Positions 48,774-59,182 of a DNA stretch of 64,000 nucleotides are shown here, piece after piece. A program made the position numbers and the translations under genes. How positions within the stretch are numbered: the first letter of the stretch is position 1; each line of letters begins with the position of its first letter. Under the pieces are notes generated by a model. It had not been told where the DNA came from. It saw only the letters and a list, made by a program, of their open reading frames with translations, and made no database searches. The DNA is taken from the NCBI GenBank assembly GCA_963714325.1, contig CAVQOB010000008.1, positions 655,929 to 719,928 on the forward strand, in the 5' to 3' direction. Origin of the DNA: CAVQOB01 sp963714325. GTDB lineage: Bacteria; Pseudomonadota; Alphaproteobacteria; Rhizobiales; Hyphomicrobiaceae.

Positions 48774-50314
48774 TCAGCTCGCTGGAAGGGGTTTTCGACA
48801 TAGGCGCAGACTATCGGAGAGCCGTTTCAGGAGACCGAGGCTGGCGAGCCGCTCTTCCAAGCGATGGGCGTTGTCAGAAAAATCCTCCTGGTCAGCAGTG
48901 CCGGAATCAATGAACTGGCGCGCCTGCGCGTCGCCGATCACAAAGCCGTAGCGCTCGTTAATGCGCACCAGAAAATCCTTGAACTCGAGGCGTTCGCTCG
49001 ACACAGGCGATGACTAGCGTCTTGAGCAGCCGGTCGGTCGGAGCATAGCGTACCCGGCGGCTCGAGCGACGTGACGACAACCCGATCGCACGGGCCCACG
49101 TCATGTGGATCTTGCCGACATGTTGTTTGTGGCGAATGGTTGCACGCTCAACGAGTTCATGGACCAAGGCCCCCGGCTCGGCAGAGAGTTGGTCGTCATC
49201 GCCATCGGGCCACCCAAATTCGCGCTTTAAGTATGTCGATGGTGTTGAGCGTGGGGTCATCCGACGCCAGCGCTTCGGTCCAGGCATCAGTCTCGATAAC
49301 TCGCCGCACGAAGCGCTCGATCGCTTGCTGAGGTAACATGTTATTGTGCTGGTAGCTATCGGCCGAGAGATCGCGCACCACCGATTTGCGAGGCGAAACG
49401 ATCTCGCACACTAGGCTGATTGGCGGTCGATCGAGCAGTTCACGCGCGCGGTCGAGCTGATACAATATGAGGTTCAGGCCGGTCATTGTGACCAAATGCG
49501 GGATCGCGTCATGCGCCGGGATCGGCAGCGTCAGGATCGCCAGCCAGTCAGCCGCTAGACGGTCGAAGATCGGATGGCTCGAGCAGGGCAAGTAAGCGCC
49601 GGCGCGTTCTTGCTTCGCAAGTTGCCGCTCGCCCTGCAGCGCATGCGCCATGCTGTCATAGGGTGCCGGGCTTTCGAGAAAGCGACTGACCAGAAGACCA
49701 CGCAAGGCGTCGGAATGTTGGCTCCTGCTGAGCATCAAATAAAGCAGTTCGCCGGATCGCGCGAAAAAGCGGCGATCGTTCGAGACGCTGCCGCTCGGCT
49801 TGACGTTCACATCCTCGTACAACGCGTGCGGCCCGAACGGAAAAACGAACTTCGAACTCCAGCGCTTGTTGCTCGTCCCTTCGATCGCTGAGCCTTGAAG
49901 AAAGCTCAGCACAGAGGCAAAGTCGTCGAAACTCTCGAACCGGTCGCGCAGATATGCGAAGTCCGGCCTCTCGATACCGCCGGCACTTTCGGCCATTCTT
50001 TCGAGCCACATCGCCCAGGCTGCCTCGTCCGATCGAGCCTCGGCTCGAACGGTCATGATATGCGGGTTGTTGAAGACGAGATTGCGCAGCCGCAGTTGCA
50101 GCTGCGGTTTGTATGAAAGGCTGTTGAGCCGCTCCTCCTTGAGCGCCCGGCCCTCGCGGTGTTCGGCGAGCAAAACCGTCATGAATTCGAGGAAAATCAG
50201 CCAGGGCGCCTGCTCGTCGTGCAAACGATGACCCCAAATCGCTTCATCGATCCAGAAAGCTGGACCGGAGCGGTCCTCGAACTCAGTCGGACGGGCCAGA
50301 ATTTCCATTGTCAT
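48774..50314 (-). CDS. sspG: DptG/SspG-type restriction component, frameshifted
   Basis: About 510 residues. No catalytic motif is recognised; it is assigned as the middle gene of the F-G-H set from position and length, with weak sequence support. Begins MTMEILARPTEFEDRSGPAF (ATG 50314 overlapping the sspF stop), then RLRNLVFNNPHIMTVRAEAR, KRWSSKFVFPFGPHALYEDV, VTMTGLNLILYQLDRARELL. After an indel near 49225 it continues TIDILKREFGWPDGDDDQLS, and after one near 49000 FKDFLVRINERYGFVIGDAQ to the stop at 48774. Soluble. Confidence 0.65.
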
Positions 50315-52176
50315 ACCCGTACGATCACCCGGCGCGGCTGGGCGCGACCATCGGGACTGAGTTCAATGAAGCGCAGGACCAGCTCGCCGTCAGGCGATTC
50401 CTCCTCGCCGTCGAGCTTGCGCCGGTTTTCGGTCTCCCGCAGCAGTCGCGCCTTGAAAGCTAGCAAATCTTCATGACATTCGAGCGAGAAACTGCTCGGC
50501 AGCGCGCCTTCGGCGACACGACCTAGAAATTCGAAGCGCGTTGGAGACAAGGACAAAAACACCGGGGCAATCTCGCTGCCTCGTACGAGTTTGACCGAAA
50601 CGCCGAAGCCATCGGCTTGATCGGCCACGATGCTGACCTCTTCGCCGCCCGAGCGCGGGACCGAGATCAGTTCGTCAAGGAGCGGGCTGCGTTTCGACTG
50701 CGAGTAGCTGCCCGAAGTCGCCAGCACGAGCTCGTCCTGATTTTGCACGAGCATGCCGGTAAAAATGCGATTGAGACCGCGCACCACCATGTTGAGCGCC
50801 GCCCGTGGCACCGCCTGCCGCGCCGCGATGTTCTCGGCGACCGCAAGATAGAGACCGGCGTAGCGGAACACGGTTAGGTCCCAGAGATCATAGTCGGCCG
50901 CTTTGGCATCGGGCATAGTGAAGAATAGACGCTGCCGCTGCGCTCGCAGCACCCCAAGAAAACCCGACCTGTCGCCATCATCGGCACCTTCGAGGTAGCT
51001 GCGCTGTGCTGTCGCGTAAGCAGGCGTCGCACCGTAGACCGGATCGTTGAGCACCAGCGCGGCATAGTCGGCAGCGTAGGCAGGGTCATCAGCCCCATAA
51101 ACAAGGAGATTGTCTACACGATTGCTCGTCTCGGCACCGATGCCAAAGGCGTTGAGCTTGCGAAACAGCTCGGTCTTTTCAGCCTTGCTGGATTTCAAGT
51201 TCTCGCCAAAAACATTGCGGTAAATGCTGGCAAGATCGGACTTACCGGACGCCTGTATCGCTGTGACATCGCTGCAGCTCATCAAGCCATCGCGTGCGTC
51301 GGGATGTCCGAGGATCGCATTGGCGACCAGCGCAAGCAATTGCCGCACCGGAAAATGGCTGCCATTGCGCTCGCTTAGTTCGATCAATTCCGTCAGTCTA
51401 CGCTTGAACGGATCGCCCTGTTCGTCACCAATCAGCCGACGGCGGTTTTCGAAGATCGGGCATTTTCCGTCGCTGTTGGCGTTGCAGCTCTCGCAACCTG
51501 CCCAATCCTCATGCCCGGTTACCTCGTCGATGATCGCCATTGCCATGTCAGCGGCCGGCGATCGGCTGAGATCGGTCAGGTCGAGCGCTATGCCGGCATC
51601 GGCGCTGACGTTGGTCACTAGTAGGTCTTCGACCACCTTGCCAACGCGCGTCACCTCGGGTGTGGAGGGTGCGGATTTGAGTTTCTCGAGCAACTGGCCG
51701 TGGTTGGCTGCGAACAGGTAGAAAGTCTGAGTAGCCGGATCCGCGACGTCACGTGCAAACTCGACGATCAGCTCATCGCTTTCATCGTCGCGCAGCTCGC
51801 TCAAATCCTTGACGATTACGAGCGCTCGTTCCCCTACTGCCAGACGTTGGATCTTGTCGCCCTGGTTCCAGGCAGTGATATCCCCGCCGAGTTCGGTCCA
51901 CACTTCGCGGCAATGATAGGTTTTCCCATCGCCGGCGGTACCCGTGATGATGTGCGATACAGGCGTATCGCCCTTGAACATCGCGACGAGTTCATCGCGG
52001 AGCGGCGCCGGCAGGGTGATCGGGCGGATCTTGTGGCGCCGCAAAGCCCGCTAAATCGACTCATCGTACATGTTGTCGTTGGTCGGAATCGGTCCGTAGT
52101 TTCGAAGGAAACGCACCCATGCCGCAGTTTTTGGATTCGCCGACAAGCCTTGCCCCCAAGTTTCCGTAATAGCCAT
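50311..52176 (-). CDS. sspF: DptF/SspF-type ATPase with an in-frame amber codon
   Basis: 621 codons from ATG 52176. P-loop HIITGTAGDGKTYHCREVW (Walker A GTAGDGKT), Walker B-like RALVIVKDLSELRDD, and a cysteine cluster C-x2-C-x7-C (CESCNANSDGKC) that may bind zinc. The N-terminal 41 codons read AITETWGQGLSANPKTAAW and RFLRNYGPIPTNDNMYDESI, then TAG at 52053-52051, then RALRRHKIRPITLPAP in the same frame. The stop is a single C-to-T away from a CAG Gln codon. Either a point error, a null allele, or re-initiation at the TTG at 52044. Otherwise intact; overlaps sspG by 4 bp. In the system F is the motor/ATPase partner. Confidence 0.8.
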
Positions 52177-52450
52177 ACGCTGTGCGAATCGGTCAACAAC
52201 GATCGTAACTTAGCGCCAGTAATGGGTAACTACCGATAACATCGTAATTCTGAAAACAATCAGTGCACAATCATGCCAAAAATGCCCCGCACCTTGAGGA
52301 TGGCTGAACGCTCGGCGTGCTTTTGCACACTCGTAAAAACCTGAAAAGGTCCTCTATCGGGAGCGGCAACTGCTCAGTCCGGCGATCGCCTCCAAGGGGT
52401 ACAGCCACCGGCAACGAGGCGGTAGCCGAATTTCGAGGCAGAGCCTTGCC
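52177..52450. promoter_or_regulatory. Divergent region between sspF and the strawberry-notch gene
   Basis: No gene seen. AT-richer near 52195-52275, which probably holds the sspFGH promoter on the minus strand; to the right the sequence turns into the structured leader of the helicase gene, including hairpin AGGC-AGA-GCCT near 52436-52446. Confidence 0.4.
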
Positions 52451-52530
52451 GGGAGCGGGCGAACCGCCCGGGTTTGAGAGAGAGTGTCCGGGCGTGATCC
52501 GCCCTTTCTGCTCTCCCGGAGAACCCACCA
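52451..52530 (+). promoter_or_regulatory. Structured 5' leader of the helicase/methylase gene (leader copy C)
   Basis: Nested pairing: GGGAG (52451-52455) with CTCCC (52513-52517); GGGC (52457-52460) with GCCC (52501-52504); inner CGCCCGG (52465-52471) with CCGGGCG (52488-52494) around a loop holding GAGAGAGAGTGT. Ends CGGAGAACCCACC-ATG. It shares the GAGAGAG(TGT) loop and GGAGA-CC end with leaders A and B, but the outer blocks differ, so the relation is less certain. Confidence 0.5.
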
Positions 52531-55500
52531 ATGGCCCATATCGTTACGGACGCAGCGCTTGGCGCTGCGCCGCTCGCCCCGTATTGCGCATTTGACGAGC
52601 GTGCGCGTGCGCTGATGACCGCAGCAACCTCGCTACTACCCCTGCTCGAAACGGGGCGGCCCGTTGAATCCGCATATTTGCGCGATGTGATGACCGTTGC
52701 CTTCGGCGGCACCGACGCTGAAGGTGCATGGGATTGGAAGAGCGCCTACGATGCCTGTGAGGTTGCACAAATCCTTTTCCTGCGCCGTTTTGGCCCGGCA
52801 ATCTTGTCGCGCAGTGGCTCCCGATCTCACTCCCTTGCACTGATTGAGCGGGTATCGGCTCTTATGCCAACCCACACCCGGCGCTCTGAAACCAGCCAGG
52901 CCTTGCAACAATATTCGACGCCTGCGGGCTTATCGTTCGTGGCCGTTGTCGCTGCTTCGATTGGCGCAGGCGAAACTGTGCTCGAACCTTCTGCTGGCAC
53001 AGGCATGTTGGCCATTCAGGCCGAACTGGCCGGTGCACAGCTCGTGCTGAATGAACTCGCTGAAGGCAGGGCAGCACTGCTGTCGCACTTGTTTTCAGGC
53101 GTGGCCGTCAGCGGACATGACGCCGCGTCGATTGATGATCGCTTGCCCATTTCGGCGCGCCCGAGCGTTATCCTCATGAACCCGCCATTTTCGGCTGTCG
53201 CGCATGTCGAGCGGACGATGAAGGACGCCGCGCTTCGCCACATCGCTTCCGCCCTGGCCCGGCTCGAGAATGGGGGCCGGCTGGTGGTCATTACCGGCGC
53301 TGGCTGTTCTCCGGATGCTCCAGCATGGCGCGATGCTTTCATCCGGTTGCAGGGGACCGGACATGTGGTCTTTACCGCCGCCATCGACGGCAAGGTCTAT
53401 CGCAAGCACGGCACGACGATCGACACGCGATTGACGGTGATCGACAAGCTGCCCGCTTCCGATCCCACGACTTTCATTCCGAGTGCAGGGACCGCTCCTG
53501 ATACCGCGACCTTGCTCAAATGGGTCGAAGCGCAGGTGCCGCCGCGCGGACCGATTGCCCCAATGCCCGGTGCAGGACTGCATTGCGCTTCTTCGCCGTC
53601 GCCCGTGAGCCGCGCGGTTGCTCGGACTGCCCCGATCAATCCCGTGGTCGATGCCGATGCGCCTGAACTCAGCTATTCGACTGCTGACTGGTCTCCGCCC
53701 GAGGGGCAACTCGGTGACAGCATCTACGAACGATATGGACTTCAATCGGTCGTCATTCCCGGCGCATTGCCGCACCCGACGCCGCTGGTTCAATCCGCGT
53801 CAATGGCCTCGGTGGCGCCGCCGAAACCCGCCTATTTTCCGCACTTGCCCGAGCACCTGTTGGCTGATGGCGTGTTGTCCGACGCGCAGCTGGAATCCGT
53901 AATCTACGCTGGCGAGGCCCATTCCGGGCATCTGGCAGGGTCCTGGACCGTTGACGAGACATGGGATCTCGTCTCGGCGGCGGCTGAAGAAAACGATGCT
54001 GCCATCCGCTTTCGCCGCGGCTGGTTTCTGGGTGACGGCACGGGCGCGGGCAAAGGCCGTCAGGTCGCAGGCATCATTCTCGACAACTGGCTAAAAGGCC
54101 GCCGCCGTTCGCTCTGGGTTTCGGTATCGGACCGCCTGCTTGAGGATGCTCAGCGCGACTGGTCGGCTTTAGGGCAGGAACGACTGCTGGTGACGCCCTT
54201 GTCGCGCTACCGTCAGGGCACGCCCATCAAGCTGGCGGAAGGCATCTTGTTCACGACCTATGCGACGCTGCGTTCGCAGGAGCGGGGCGGAAGGCGAGCC
54301 GGGTCCAGCAGATCGTCGAATGGCTTGGCCGTGACTTTGACGGTGTCATCATCTTTGACGAGGCGCACGCCATGGCCAATGCCGCAGGCGGCAAGGGCGC
54401 GCGCGGCGATGTCTCAGCCTCGCAGCAGGGCCGGGCGGGCCTGCGGCTGCAACATGCCCTGCCCAATGCCCGCATCGTCTATGTCTCGGCCACCGGTGCC
54501 ACGACGGTGCAGAATCTCGCCTATGCCCAGCGGCTCGGGCTGTGGGGCGGCGAAGACTTTCCTTTCGCCTCGCGCGCCGATTTCGTGGCCGCGATCGAGG
54601 ATGGCGGCGTCGCAGCCATGGAGGTGCTGGCCCGCGATCTGAAGGCGCTTGGCCTCTACGCTGCCCGTTCCTTGTCATTCGACGGCGTCGAATATGACCT
54701 GCTCGAGCACCAACTGACCCCTGAGCAGGTGCGGATTTACGATTCCTATGCCGGGGCATTTCAGATCATTCACGCCCATCTCGATGCGGCGCTCGAAGCG
54801 GCCGGCGTTACCAGCGCATCCCATGGAACCTTGAACGCACAGGCCCGGTCGGCAGCGCGATCAGCGTTCGAAAGCGCCAAGCAGCGTTTCTTCAACCACC
54901 TGATCACCGCAATGCAGACGCCAAGCGCCATTCAGGCGATGCAGCGCGATCTTGAGGCAGGCCATGCCTGTGTCGTGCAGATCGTCTCGACTGGCGAAGC
55001 GCTGCAGGAGCGGCGGCTTGCCGAAATCCCGACCGACGAATGGGATGACGTTTCCGTGGACATCACGCCGCGTGAATATGTGCTCGACTATCTCGCGCAC
55101 AGTTTCCCGTGCAGCTCTATGAGCCCTTCACCGACAGCGAGGGCAATCTCGCGTCGCGGCCCGCTTCTATCGCGACGGCAATCCCATCCTCAATCCGCGA
55201 AGCCTGCCGTGCCCGTGATGCCATGCTCGAGCGGCTTGCCGCTTGCCGCCAGTGCCCGGCGCGCTTGACCAGATTGTCCAGCATTTCGGGACCGATGCGG
55301 TTGCCGAGGTGACCGGACGTTCCCGTCGTATTGTCCGCGCGCGGACAGCGATGGTCGTCCGCTTCGCTGTCGAGAACCGGCCGGCTCTGCCAATCTCGCT
55401 GAAACCCAAGCATTCATGGATGACAACAAGCACATCCTCGTCTTCTCCGAGGCTGGCGGCACCGGGCGATCCTATCATGCCGACCTGTCGGCGTGAAGAA

Positions 55501-56870
55501 CCAGCGCCGCCGCGTCCACTACCTGCTCGAAGCAGGCTGGAAGGCCGACACCGCCATCCAGGGCTTTGGCCGCACCAACCGCACCAACCAGAAGCAGCCG
55601 CCGCTGTTCCGCCCGGTATCGACCGACGTGAAGGCGCAGAAGCGCTTCATCTCGACGATCGCCCGAAGGCTCGACAGTCTGGGGGCGATCACCGCGGCCA
55701 GCGGCAAACCGGCGGCCAGAACATGTTCAGCGCCAGCGACAATCTGGAAATCCACTATGCCCGCGATGCCCTGCGCCAGCTTTACCAATTGCTGGTGCGC
55801 GGCAAGGTCGATGGCTGTTCGCTCGGGCAATTCGAAACGGCCACCGGCCTGTCGCTGCTCGACAGTGACGGCGGGCTCAAGGACGAGCTTCCGCCCATCA
55901 CGACCTTCCTCAACCGGATGCTGGCGCTCACCATTTCCATGCAGAACATCCTGTTCGAGGCCTTCGAGGGTCTGCTGACGGCCCGGGTCGAAGGCGCGAT
56001 CGCCAGCGGCACCTATGAAATGGGCCTCGAAACCCTGCGCGCCGAGAGCTTCTCGGTCTCCGACCGCAAGACCATCTACACCCATCCCGGCACCGGAGCT
56101 GTGACCCACCTCCTGACCATCGAACGCAAAGACCGGATCGAGCCGGTTGTGCTCGAGAGGCGCTGGCCATGGCAGTCGGATCGCGACGCCGAACTCGTGA
56201 TCAACACCCGCTCCGGGCGCGCGGCAGTCAAATTGCGCGCGCGCAGTCTGATCGACGATGATGCGGCATTCACCCGCGCATCCGCCTCGTCCGGCCTTTG
56301 GAGGCGACCAATATTCTCGCCGAGGTGTTCGCGACCAGTCATTGGGAGCCGGTGGACCGTGAGCGGTTCAGCGAAGTCTGGCAGGCCGAACTTGCCGACT
56401 TGCCCGAGTTCGAAACCTCGACCCTGCACATGGTTTCAGGCCTGCTGCTGCCGATCTGGCGGCGGCTCCCCAATGAATCGACCCGCGTCTACCGCCTGCA
56501 AACCGATGCTGGCGAGCGCGTCATCGGCCGCAAGGTTTCGCCCGCCTGGGTCGCCACGGTGATTGAGCAGGACACGGCGTCCGTCGTGCCTGCCGATGCT
56601 TGGGCGATGCTGTGTGCCGGAGATGCCAAACTGCATCTGGCCGAAGATCAGACGCTCGCCCGCGTCCGCGCCATGAATGACTGGCGGATCGAACTGACCG
56701 GCTTCAACGATCTTGGCATCGAGCGATTGAAGGCAATGGGCTTGATCTCCGAGATCGTCTCGTGGAAACTCAAGCTCTACATACCGACAGGGGCTGTCGG
56801 GGTGGATGTGCTCGCCAAGCTGCTGGACCGGTTTCCGATCCAGCGGATCGCGGCACGAAAAGCCGCCTGA
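52531..56870 (+). CDS. Strawberry-notch-type helicase fused to an N6-adenine methylase-like domain, frameshifted
   Basis: About 1440 residues. N-terminal methylase domain: motif I VLEPSAGTGMLAIQAELAG, motif IV VILMNPPFSAVAHVE. Next the strawberry-notch NTPase: LLADGVLSDAQLESVIYAGE, Walker A region WFLGDGTGAGKGRQVAGII, ILFTTYATLRSQER, DEAH box VIIFDEAHAMANAAGGKG, and VYVSATGATTVQNLAYAQ. The C-terminal part contains the motif VI-like TAIQGFGRTNRTNQKQPPLF and the SBNO C-terminal domain (ISTIARRLDSLGAIT...). Indels near 54285, 55100, 55175, 55245, 55330, 55500, 55690 and 56285. This fusion is common on alphaproteobacterial plasmids beside ardC; it may remodel and methylate incoming DNA. Function unproven. 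Confidence 0.85.
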
Positions 56871-56881
56871 AGGAGCCCCGC

Positions 56882-57922
56882 ATGGACAGTCCCGCCACCG
56901 ATATCGCCCGCCGCCTTGCCGCGCCGAGGCGGTCTGCCGCCGTTACTTGTCCAATGGTCGCCGAGAAGGCCGCTACTGGCTGGTCGGCGATGTCCACAAT
57001 TCGCCGGGTCGCAGTCTCTACGTCCGATTGTCGGCAACAGCCGAGAGCCGGGGAGGCGCAGGCAAATGGACAGACGCGCAAAGCGGCGACCATGGCGATC
57101 TTCTCGACATCATCGCGGCAAGTTGCGCCCACCGGACCATGCGCGAGACACTTGATGAAGCCCGCCAATTCCTGAGCCTGCCGCCGCCTGACCTGAACCC
57201 AACCCCGAAACCCGACCATACGCAAAGCGCCGACCGGCACACCAGAAGCCGCACGGCGCCTATGGGCCGCCTCAAAGCCGATCACGAACAGCATCGCAGC
57301 GCGTTATCTTGGTCGCCGGTCGATCACCGATCTGTCCGGCATAGATCAGCTGCGTTTCCATCCGCGCTGCTACTATCGGCCTGCTGAAGATGATGTCCCT
57401 GGTGTGCGGGAGGCATGGCCCGCCATGATCGCTGCAGTCACCGACAATGAGGGCACTATCACGGGGGTTCACCGCACTTGGCTTGATCCGCAATCCCACG
57501 ACAAAGCCGCTGTCGCATATCCACGACGCGCCATGGGGCACTTGCTCGGCTCGGGCGTCCGGTTCGGCAAAGCGGACGGTGTCATGGTAGCCGGTGAAGG
57601 CCTCGAAACCCTGCTGTCGCTGCGACAGGTGATGCCATCCATGCCCATGATCGCAGGGCTATCGGCCGCCCACCTCGCTGCCATCCAGTTCCCTGCTGCG
57701 CTGCGCTGCCTCTATGTCGCGCGCGATGATGATCCTGCCGGGGCAACGGCATTGTCGACCTTGATCGAGCGCTGCGACCCGTTGGGCATTGCGGTCATAC
57801 CGCTTGAACCCCGGCTCGACGATTTCAACAGCGACCTTACCGCCTATGGCCACGAGCGGTTGGCAGCGGCCATTCGGGTGCAGCTCAGCGCCGCCGATGC
57901 CGTGCGGTTTCTCAAAGAATGA
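56882..57922 (+). CDS. Toprim-domain protein (DUF7146-like plasmid primase fragment), frameshifted
   Basis: About 345 residues. N-terminal primase-like zinc-poor domain (YLSNGRREGRYWLVGDVHNS, RSLYVRLSATAESRGGAGKW, SGDHGDLLDIIAASC, TMRETLDEARQFLSL). C-terminal Toprim domain: GVMVAGEGLETLLSLRQVMP with the conserved Glu, and CLYVARDDDPAGATALSTLI with the DxD pair. Proteins of this type occur behind the strawberry-notch gene on plasmids and are thought to help plasmid replication or priming after transfer. Indels near 56925 and 57260. Twelve bp after the helicase gene, same operon. Confidence 0.82.
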
Positions 57923-58241
57923 GCGAAGCTGGCCGGTAAGCGGGGGATTTTCCAGGGCAGTGGGGCGCATGGCCACCTCTCCCGGTCCTTGAAGGTCGCC
58001 ACGCCCTCGGCCTTCGGGAGGGGGCGACTGCGGCAGCGAACACGGGCACCGCAATGGCTGCGCTGCGGCTATTTTCCGCCGGGGCTGCGCCCCTTTGCAT
58101 CGCGAAACAAAATTGCCTTGCTTCGCCATCCTCCGCTGGCGCTCCGGCCGCGCGTTTCCGCGCGGTGCAGACCCGTGCCCGCCGCCGCTGGTCGTCGCCA
58201 CGAAGGCCGCGAGAGGCGCGGCTCAGGACACGGAGACCATC
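57923..58241 (+). promoter_or_regulatory. Intergenic leader region before the DUF2493 gene
   Basis: About 320 bp of G+C-rich sequence with several potential hairpins (for example CCGCGCG-rich arms near 58150-58170) and no credible gene. Ends GCGAGAGGCGCGGCTCAGGACA then CGGAGACC-ATC-ATG, so it shares the GAGAGG and GGAGACC elements of the other leaders. Confidence 0.45.
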
Positions 58242-59177
58242 ATGGCAAGCGCCCCAGATCTTCCCCTTGAAGACACCACCCCCGAACTCGGCTCAACCGC
58301 CTATCTCCTCCAGGAAATGCAGCTCTACGGCTATCGGCCCTTCGAGGACGAACCCGATGGCAGGCCGCTACCCGATGCCCGCCTTGCCGGTGGCGCGGTC
58401 GCCGACATGTTCGACGGGCTTGTCTCAGCTTTGATCGACACCCGCATTGAACCCGATCTCGAAGACCTGCTCTGGAACGTCGTCAACATCTTCCACCGCG
58501 CCGGCGAGCGGGTCGAACGCGATCTTGACGACAATGAACAGGCGCAAAAACGCCTTCAGCGCGAACAGGATGGCAGCGAAGTGCGCTCGGTCGAACTTGA
58601 GCGCCAGATCGCCGAAGGCATCTCACTCATCGAACGCCGCGACACGATGGAATTCTTCCGTGAAGCCGCCGCCGATCAATTCCGCATCCACGCCCGCAAG
58701 GCCTGGACGCCCCGCACCGGATCCCGCGTCAACCGCAAGGCCATGACCTCGGCCATCATCGACAGCCGCGACTTTCTCGACAAACGCGCCAGAGAAAATG
58801 CCCGCGTGCTGCTGCCCGAAGGCACCCGTATCGCTTTCACCGGTGGCCCCGATTGCAACGATCACTCGGCCATCTGGGACGTCCTCGACCGGGTTCATGC
58901 GCGTCATGCCGACATGGTCTTGCTCCACGGCGCCACACCCACTGGTGCCGAACGCGCCGCCGCTTGTTGGGCCGATACGCGCCGCGTGCCGCAAGTCGCC
59001 TTCCGTCCTGACTGGAACCGGCACAAGAAGGCCGCGCCGTTCAAGCGCAACGATCGCATGCTCGAAGCATTGCCAGTAGGCCTGGTCGTCTTTCCAGGCA
59101 CCGGCATCCAGGACAACTTGGCTGACAAGGCGCGCAAGATGGGCATTCCGCTCTGGGATTTCCGCGAGAAGCGGTGA
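58242..59177 (+). CDS. DUF2493 (YspA/SLOG-like) protein
   Basis: 311 residues, intact. N-terminal helical part (LGSTAYLLQEMQLYGYRPFE, LIDTRIEPDLEDLLWNVVNI), middle coiled segment, and a C-terminal SLOG-type Rossmann domain: TRIAFTGGPDCNDHSAIWDV, DMVLLHGATPTGAERAAACW, QVAFRPDWNRHKKAAPFKRN, and LVVFPGTGIQDNLADKARKM. SLOG domains bind nucleotide-derived ligands and occur in several defence and stress systems; plasmid DUF2493 proteins have no proven role. ATG chosen for the GGAGACC segment directly upstream. Confidence 0.88.
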   Translation: MASAPDLPLEDTTPELGSTAYLLQEMQLYGYRPFEDEPDGRPLPDARLAGGAVADMFDGLVSALIDTRIEPDLEDLLWNVVNIFHRAGERVERDLDDNEQAQKRLQREQDGSEVRSVELERQIAEGISLIERRDTMEFFREAAADQFRIHARKAWTPRTGSRVNRKAMTSAIIDSRDFLDKRARENARVLLPEGTRIAFTGGPDCNDHSAIWDVLDRVHARHADMVLLHGATPTGAERAAACWADTRRVPQVAFRPDWNRHKKAAPFKRNDRMLEALPVGLVVFPGTGIQDNLADKARKMGIPLWDFREKR

Positions 59178-59182
59178 GACCG

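Noticed and set aside
48774..49287. Separate small gene after sspG
   Set aside because: The two short frames here continue the sspG product after indels near 49225 and 49000, and the total length then suits a DptG-type protein.
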